From positions 62,257 through 126,256 of the forward strand of contig BLJB01000092.1 of NCBI GenBank assembly GCA_013423325.1: a stretch of 64,000 nt of DNA, given 5' to 3'. The notes below the pieces were generated by a model. It was not told the origin of the DNA, made no database searches, and saw only the letters and a list, made by a program, of their open reading frames with translations. The DNA comes from Usnea hakonensis. Lineage: Eukaryota; Ascomycota; Lecanoromycetes; Lecanorales; Parmeliaceae. Within the stretch, counting starts at the first letter, position 1, and every line of letters starts with the position of its first letter. Made by a program: the position numbers and the translations under genes. Below are positions 58,012 to 64,000 of this stretch, piece after piece.

Positions 58012-58987
58012 ATGTCATCAACACCCCTGCAAAGAGACGACGACTGCCATCCTTCTCTGTCCACGGCGCCGCCAGAAGTAGCGATAAACATCTTCTGCCA
58101 GCTTCCCTCATTCTCCCATGTCTTTGCCCTCTCCGCAGTATGCCGTCGGCTAAGGCATCTTTGGCTGGACAGTTCCAATACAATCTACAACCACGTAGCA
58201 CCTAAGGCTATTCCCTGTGAGCGTGCCGCCCGTCGCTTCCTTGTTCATCAAGGTGGACCCGGTTTGGAACTTCCGATGTCTGCCAACTACGTCGTCCGCG
58301 TGGCACAGAACGCAGAGATGATCGAGCACACTATTCTCCATTTTGAACGGGAGGTCGTGTGGCGGGTGCAAAGTGAGCTAAATTCTAATCTTAGGTCCGT
58401 CAGGCATGTGCGATTAACATTCATGTGCAACAGTGGGTGGCTATAGCCCAGCAGAAAAAGAGGAATTCTATGGGCCGGGCGCGCGGCAGCATCCTTCTAC
58501 CCTGACTCCCACCGAACGGACACGTTTTATTCGCTCCTACTACTCCGTCTGGGGTCTAATGAAAGTTGACCGCTCTGAATGGGACTCCAGGCTCCAAGAA
58601 ATGACGTCCCAAGAGCTGCATTACCTAAACGAGATGACCAATTTGACAGACAGTATCGGAATGGAGGACATTGATCCTCCGCCAGTGCTCCCAATTCAGC
58701 CTCCTGACTCGCTCCACTCCATCATCCATAGCCAAGAGCAAAAACGATATGATCTCGGACAAAGCATATTGCAGCAGATACAGCGCATTTCTCGGCGCCT
58801 CTTCGAACAAGAGACTCCATATACTGGTATCTATGCCAAACATGAGGGTGTTCACCCGTTCGTCACCTTGTGGGATCACTGGCAACCATCTCTCAAGGAC
58901 GTCGTCTTGCATAAGGGTCGAAGCGTTATCAAACCAAGTCTAGCGGTGATACAACAGTATTTGTGGAATGATGAATTGGATGAGTGA
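58012..58987 (+). CDS. F-box protein
   Basis: Two exons, 58012-58372 and 58434-58987, encode 304 residues. The GTGAGC donor, a GATTAAC branch point and a CAACAG acceptor define the intron. Residues 19-58 match an F-box: APPEVAINIFCQLPSF-SHVFALSAVCRRLRHLW, with the conserved Pro, Leu/Ile and Trp positions. The remainder is soluble and mostly helical, without WD40 or LRR repeats, as in many fungal F-box-only proteins. F-box proteins bind Skp1 and present substrates to SCF ubiquitin ligases; the substrate here is unknown. Confidence 0.88.
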
Positions 58988-59714
58988 GTCAAAAGTTGTG
59001 CGAGGGAGCTGGATGACCTATGTTCGCTGTGGTATCTTGCAGAACACTGATATCAACGAGGGTATCCATGTACTGCTGTGGTAGCCTTATTCCCCACAGC
59101 GTTCACCTTGAAACAAGTGGATGAAGGCCATAATCATCGAGAGTTTGACAAAAGGGAAGGCGGAAGTGGAGAGACGTGCGAGAAATGCGTGCATCCTCAG
59201 CTAGGATTTCTTTGAAGCCTCAATGCAAAATAGCATTGGGAAAGTCTCAGTACTGGTTCCTGAGATAATTTCATGGTCCGCTTAATGCTACATGCCGAAT
59301 AAATCTGATGCGATCATATTAAAGCTTAGACATGATTAGAACTATCTAAGAGAGCTGTCTCTTCCTTCAAGGCTCAAGTTTGCCCATCCAATGCCTGCAG
59401 CGTCACTCAGTCTTAGCATCGTCTTCCTTTCCATGGCCAGGGGTCTACAACGCTCAAAGAAGGGCAGGGGACAGGCGAGAAAAGTGGCATGCTGGTAAGC
59501 GATAAGTAGGGCATTGCTGAGGGATGTAGCTGGGTCTCTTGAACTTGGTGTACTACACAGGCGTGGAGTTGAAGAGAGGGTGCTCGTGTTGTCAGGCCTC
59601 TTGGTGCCGTCTTTCGTGGTGCTTTTCGTTGTCAGGCTTGCTACCTCAAAAGATACTCTAACACCTCGGACGCTCTGGGTTTACCACGAAAGATCTAGCA
59701 TATTTTGAAAGGCT
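58988..59714. other. Intergenic, convergent 3' flanks
   Basis: No gene or repeat of note is seen. Confidence 0.4.
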
Positions 59715-60457
59715 TCAACACGTTTTATCTTCTTCTCCTTCTTTGGCATCCCTGACCATGGTGACCAAGTACATACCCTCGAAACCCGGGAACCTCTGCT
59801 CATCGACGTAGTGATAGGTATCAATTACCCGGAACCCTTGTTTTTGATACAGCCCATAGTCTGCCGCATCTTTGCTAGATTCGACTATAGCCCTTGAGCG
59901 CCTTTCCTGGCTAATGCGGAGTGCCCACTTTACCAAGAGTGTTGCTGCGCCCTGTCTTCGGCGCGAAGGCTTAGTCGCTAATGCCTGTAGGTCTTTTCAC
60001 GATGAGAATAATTCTTTTTACCACCTGCCGATATCAGGTTATTTCATTACTTACGACAATAGGAGCCCGGTGTCTGCAAATCCTTAAACTCTCTTCGTCG
60101 ATCAATCCTCGCATTGGCAGTCCACTCTACTGCCTCTCTAATGCCTTTGTCTACTTGGGGGAAATGGACATCACCATTCCCAACGTTGACAAAAGGGCTC
60201 TCATCATAGAAACGTAGTGTGGCGAAGGCGCAAATCTCGCCTGTTTCAGCATCGATGACCTTGGCCGCCCTAACATTGGAATCTTCAAACCCAAGAAGAT
60301 TCATGAATCGTGTGATATTCTCAGCGCGAGCATGTTCACTCAGGTACCCTGGATACTGTGCCCTAATGGCTGGCAGGTTTGAGAAAGCCCCGCACTGGAT
60401 TGAGAAAAGCGGGTCGAAGTCCTCGTCTCCGATATCTTCGCTGATGGCGAATGGCAT
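59715..60457 (-). CDS. GNAT-family N-acetyltransferase
   Basis: Two exons, 60457-60055 and 59992-59715, encode 226 residues. The frame also has an ATG at 60487 that would add ten residues; I prefer 60457 because MPFAISE is the usual start in fungal relatives. Motif A is LQALATKPSRRRQGAATLLVKW with the acetyl-CoA pyrophosphate-binding R-x-x-G-x-A at 146-151. Motif B follows as IVESSKDAADYGLYQKQGFRV, where AxxYxLYxxxGF is the standard pattern. The central strand with KVIDAETGEICAFATLRF is motif D-like. The intron acceptor is GAAAAG, chosen because it alone keeps the motif in frame. The cytosolic enzyme transfers acetyl from acetyl-CoA to an amine; the substrate is unknown. Confidence 0.9.
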
Positions 60458-61219
60458 GTTCAGAAGTTTTGCAATACTCTTGATCATCCGATGAGAACAG
60501 AAGATATCGTCGTTGTGACGGATGAGATGCCAGGCAGCTATAGTATATGAGATTCAATTGGAAAATGCGTCGGTGGATGGGTCGGAATTCGGGCTGCTAA
60601 TGAGGGGTGAGGTAAGCAAGCAGTCTTACAAGGCTATTGCGCCACACTACTCTGGGGTTTTTGACTAGCAACAAACTCAATCTAGCCTTGCCTTCCATTC
60701 ACATGGCTTTCACGCTGCAAGTGCAGACAAAGCAAGCGTTCGCTTCGAATTATCCGTATCGTAAATTTCGGGTATGCAAACGCGTCGCAAATTCCGGGTC
60801 TTCCTCATCCGCCAGCGATGCCACTGCCGTTGACCAAGCAAAGAAAGGTCTCGCCTGGATTTCTTCCTAGAAATGGTACCAGTGGCAGAGAATATGTTGC
60901 AATTTCCAGGAAGGAAATCTCCGATCCAATGAGCTTTCCAAACGTCCGAAAGTGCCGGGCTGTCACCGAGGTCAAAATTTGTACAATTTGCCTGCAGCTC
61001 GCACATTAGACCCGCTTATCACCGCCCAACATACGCAATCACGGATTCAATATTGCCGGAGACCAGCGCAAGATGTGGACCTGGGGCCGACCACCGGCAA
61101 ATAGAGAAAATATGTCGGCACAGCACTGTATTGCAGCCAACTACCTCTAGGCATTATTTCTCTGCTTGGTTTCAATCTTGCGTCTCTTCTTCCGTAGAAA
61201 GAATTCTCACTGCCACAGC
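60458..61219. other. Intergenic, divergent promoters of GNAT and UstYa-like genes
   Basis: No coding feature is supported. Confidence 0.4.
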
Positions 61220-62117
61220 ATGGCTCCAAATGAATATACGCTCATACAAGAAGAAAATGCCACTGATGAAGTCCTTAAGTGTCACCATGATAGGAATATC
61301 GGCCCTAGCAAGAGACGTCGACTCATTGTTAGCATCACTTCCGTTACTCTCGTCCTGTCATTGGCCGTGAATGTACTTTTCTTCGTTTCCCACTCCTTAC
61401 GCAGGCCATATAATCCGAACTCGTGCAGTACTGCTTTCGGTAATACCACTTTTCAGTCATGCATTCTATACTTGACTAAACTTTTCATAGCCAGCCTCGA
61501 GCGCAATGAGCAAATTGCATGGACTACTGATAGCGATTTTGCCAGCCATAACAGAACCATATGGGATCAAGCTTGGGGGACTTTGGATTTTAGTCCAGGC
61601 CTTGTAGCGATTAGTGATGATGTCGTAACACGTACAGGACTTCATCAGTCTCAGCGCTGGCCGTGGGATCAATCGAAGGGGCTGTATCTCCTACAAGGAT
61701 TCCACAGTCTACACTGCCTAGTAAGCCACTTTACTCTGTTACTTGAACAAATACCCTATATTAAGCCTGGTGTAGATGTTATTACGGACATCACTCACGG
61801 AGATGCACGACAGAGTGCCACAGAGCCGACACTTCGCTCATATAAATCACTGTCTTGATTCTCTTCGGCAAGAGATTATATGCAATGCGGATGATTCACC
61901 GAGATACTCGGGCTTGGATCAGACACATGGCACGGGCAAAGACCAATATCGATTGTGTAAGAGCTGGGCTAAACTGGAGGAGTGGGCGGCGAGCAACTCT
62001 GCCTGTTACGAACATAGACATGGGGTGGAGACGCTCGAAGAAGGAATCCCACTTGACAGTTTCAAACACTGTCCTGATGGAAGCGAGCCATGGAAAGCTG
62101 TATTGTCCGTGGGGTGA
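61220..62117 (+). CDS. UstYa-like (DUF3328) oxidase
   Basis: Three exons, 61220-61439, 61491-61720 and 61776-62117, encode 263 residues. A basic KRRR precedes one transmembrane helix at about 35-57, giving a type II membrane anchor. The two hallmark HxxHC motifs are intact: HSLHC at 145-149 and HINHC at 172-176, the second followed by LDSLRQEIICNADD, which matches the family consensus. UstYa proteins are metal-dependent oxidases that cyclise or modify RiPPs (ustiloxin-type dikaritins) and some other metabolites. The first intron is 51 nt with no stop, so an uncorrected ORF retains it. The MLLRTSLTEMH segment begins exon 3, placed by a GGTGTAG acceptor. No tyrosinase or precursor with repeated cores is adjacent, so RiPP involvement is only a possibility. 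Confidence 0.9.
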
Positions 62118-62421
62118 AACAGGCCGATGATGGAGATCGTTCACATGAGTTCGTCGCAGAGACATGTGTATTGTGCTGACTATATAGACTTCGACATTCA
62201 TTTCATGCAACACAACGCTGCGGGAGGTCTCTTGCAACATGTAGCGCGAGACACAAGAGATAAAGCGTAAATGAAACAAGCCCATTCATTCATCATCCGC
62301 CGGCACAATCGACCATCTGACCCTGATCTCCAAATCATGACTGTGTCCATACCGCTGCTCTAAGCTTGTCATTCCCTTTCCACGTTAGAACCTGGCTTAG
62401 ATCAAAGGTACGACTACATAC
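62118..62421. other. Short convergent intergenic region
   Basis: This is the spacer between the UstYa-like gene and the candidate small peptide; nothing was recognised. Confidence 0.35.
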
Positions 62422-62616
62422 CTAACGAAGCGCATTTATGTCTCCTGTGTAGGCGCTGTCCGGAAGCAGTGGATCAACAGTATCTGCTTTTACATGAGGA
62501 AACGAGCAGACAGAATGTTTGTATGCAAGCAAAAGCCTACCTGGCGTCGGCATCGGCAATGCCAAAGCCCACGCGGAGAGCATGACGATCGCCAACAAAG
62601 AAGTCGGCCACTTCAT
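62422..62616 (-). CDS. Possible small secreted peptide
   Basis: The ATG at 62616 opens a frame whose first 20 residues are a strong signal peptide (MKWPTSLLAIVMLSAWALAL). A likely 57-nt intron (GTAGGC ... AAAAG) follows after PMPTP, and splicing gives about 46 residues ending DTVDPLLPDSAYTGDINALR. Without splicing the frame stays open to the same stop, so either form is possible. There are no cysteines after splicing and no internal repeats or Lys-Arg processing sites, so it is not a classical dikaritin precursor. It lies tail to tail with the UstYa-like gene. It could also be a chance open frame or the first part of a longer gene. Confidence 0.4.
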   Translation of the reverse strand: MKWPTSLLAIVMLSAWALALPMPTPGRLLLAYKHSVCSFPHVKADTVDPLLPDSAYTGDINALR

Positions 62617-64000
62617 ACTGAAAGGTTTGAACCGGTGTGGTGGTCGCAAGTGGTCCAAAGTATGGAAGATGAGGGACGAAGTTGATTTTGGGGTTGCAGT
62701 CTGTGTAACAATGGATTTACTGAGCAGAGACAGCGACACTCCACCCTTTCGAAGTCAACTTATACGTACAAGAATACATTTCATTAGGCTGTCCGGAAAT
62801 AATTCCGTCAAGAGATCGTCATGCCGAGGCGCATTCGGCTGTTGCACGATGCGGGGTGATATGCTACGAAGGATTGGGTGCCATCTTTCCGTCACCAATC
62901 GACGATCACTACTTTATTACAATAGGATACATGGTTTAACCCCGAGGCTTGGGTCGTAAAATTGAGATGATTTTTCATTATCAAGAGTGTCTCGAATCAC
63001 GTAAGCCTATAAGACTTTCTCAAAGCTTGCACTACCAGCTTCCTCTGTGTGTTCGGCAATCCAGTCCTAGGGATTCGACCGCTCTCGGATCACGGAGACT
63101 TTCCGTTTCACATAGCCATTTGGGTAAACATCTGGCACTGGTACCTATCCCTTTTGGTGACCGGCTCTACTCGGACCTTTCCTGTTGCTAATGCAGGAGA
63201 ATTCCCGGGAACCCGGCACAGGGGCTTGTACCTAGATGCTGATCGTCTTATAGGCTCGTGAGAACGAGATCTAGTCCGCTAGTAGCAATATTTGATGCAG
63301 GAGACCACTCTAGGAAAATCATCGGACTGTTTTTGCGGGATTTAAGAATGATTACATTAACCGAGTTGAAGGGTACGGAAATGGAATCGGTCCTTCCGAC
63401 AAGGTGCGGCACGTTACGACTACTACTGCAGAATGGCTTGACTGTTGGGCTTCGGAAGTAAAGCACAGCAATTGCGCATCTTCGTAGGATACGAAGGTGA
63501 TGACGATATGATTGTCCAGATGCCTCATCGGGGCAGCAAAATGCTACGCTACTTTGCGCGAAATACTAATCTTACCCCGTGTTTGTATTGTCCAAGAGGC
63601 CTTATCTCTACGTACCTTACGTTGGAAATCGCAACAAAATTTCTAGAGTTCTTTGACTCTAATAATTCTACTATATACAGTCGGATATGGTTTAATTTAA
63701 TCACATATCATTTTCTTACATAGATAAATAATATAGGATCTTAAAGTAAGGATCAAAAGTTTGAGGGTAGAGAGGTATTAGAGGAGGATAACAAATTTGT
63801 TACGTCTCGGCGTTTATCGGACACTATGCAGCCTGCAGGATATCTTCTGAGCTCATGCAGGCCACGGAGCTGAAGATAAGGACGAACACGGCCAACAATT
63901 TTATAGTGCTTACAACATATTTGTGGGGCAGTTGCAGTATCAATAATGTCCAAAGAAGACAATCAGGCCAATGGGCCCCGGAACAGTGTAATTATTTGTC
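62617..64000. other. Right-edge region, no gene recognised
   Basis: Several open frames of 60-146 codons (for example 62519-62959, 63445-63723) have no motif, signal peptide or splice support. The sequence from about 63590 to 63960 is AT-rich. Confidence 0.4.

Noticed and set aside
1..64000. tRNA genes, rRNA and CRISPR arrays
   Set aside because: I scanned for GGTTCGAATC-type T-arms with a matching acceptor stem and for regular spacer-repeat arrays and found none that hold up. A covariance search would be needed to exclude a tRNA with an intron.

Overview
The window is nuclear DNA from a filamentous ascomycete (Pezizomycotina). The evidence is dense genes with many 50-60 nt GT-AG introns carrying CTAAC/CTGAC-type branch points, and families typical of such fungi: Zn2Cys6 regulator, RTA1, fungal rhodopsin-domain protein, UstYa/DUF3328, NACHT NLR, LaeA-like methyltransferase and Rcf2. 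The class (Leotiomycetes or Dothideomycetes, for example) cannot be settled from sequence alone. Exon models below were built by hand from splice sites and reading-frame continuity. Every multi-exon model given sums to a multiple of three.

Left part (1-13.5 kb) looks like one flank of a polyketide biosynthetic cluster. The first 199 bases hold the start of a reducing-type polyketide synthase (minus strand, cut by the window edge). It is followed by a Zn2Cys6 regulator, an RTA1 membrane protein and a DHA14-type MFS exporter sharing a 701-bp divergent promoter, and a free-standing thioesterase. From 14 to 18.7 kb come two secreted proteins of unknown function separated by 2.8 kb of low-complexity and duplicated DNA.

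Middle part (20-45 kb): an eight-exon AlkB-like Fe(II)/2-oxoglutarate dioxygenase with two zinc-binding cysteine clusters; a broken, truncated Argonaute gene (N domain and linker 1 only); a LaeA-like methyltransferase; a 176-bp hAT-type MITE with 8-bp target duplication; a SnoaL-like protein; a satellite-like array; the mitochondrial factor Rcf2; a secreted protein; and a seven-exon NLR with an N-terminal SesB-type esterase fused to a NACHT domain. Two proteins of unknown function follow.

Right part (45-64 kb): an NCS1 nucleobase-type permease, a fungal rhodopsin-domain membrane protein, several kilobases of gene-poor C/G-rich DNA with assembly gaps, a 604-residue Cys-rich secreted protein, an F-box protein, a GNAT acetyltransferase, a UstYa-like oxidase with both HxxHC motifs, and a possible small secreted peptide next to it.

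The most interesting items are the polyketide cluster edge, the Argonaute remnant, the SesB-NACHT receptor and the hAT MITE. All four N-gaps are flanked by duplicated sequence, so they are probably false gaps or unmerged contig overlaps.
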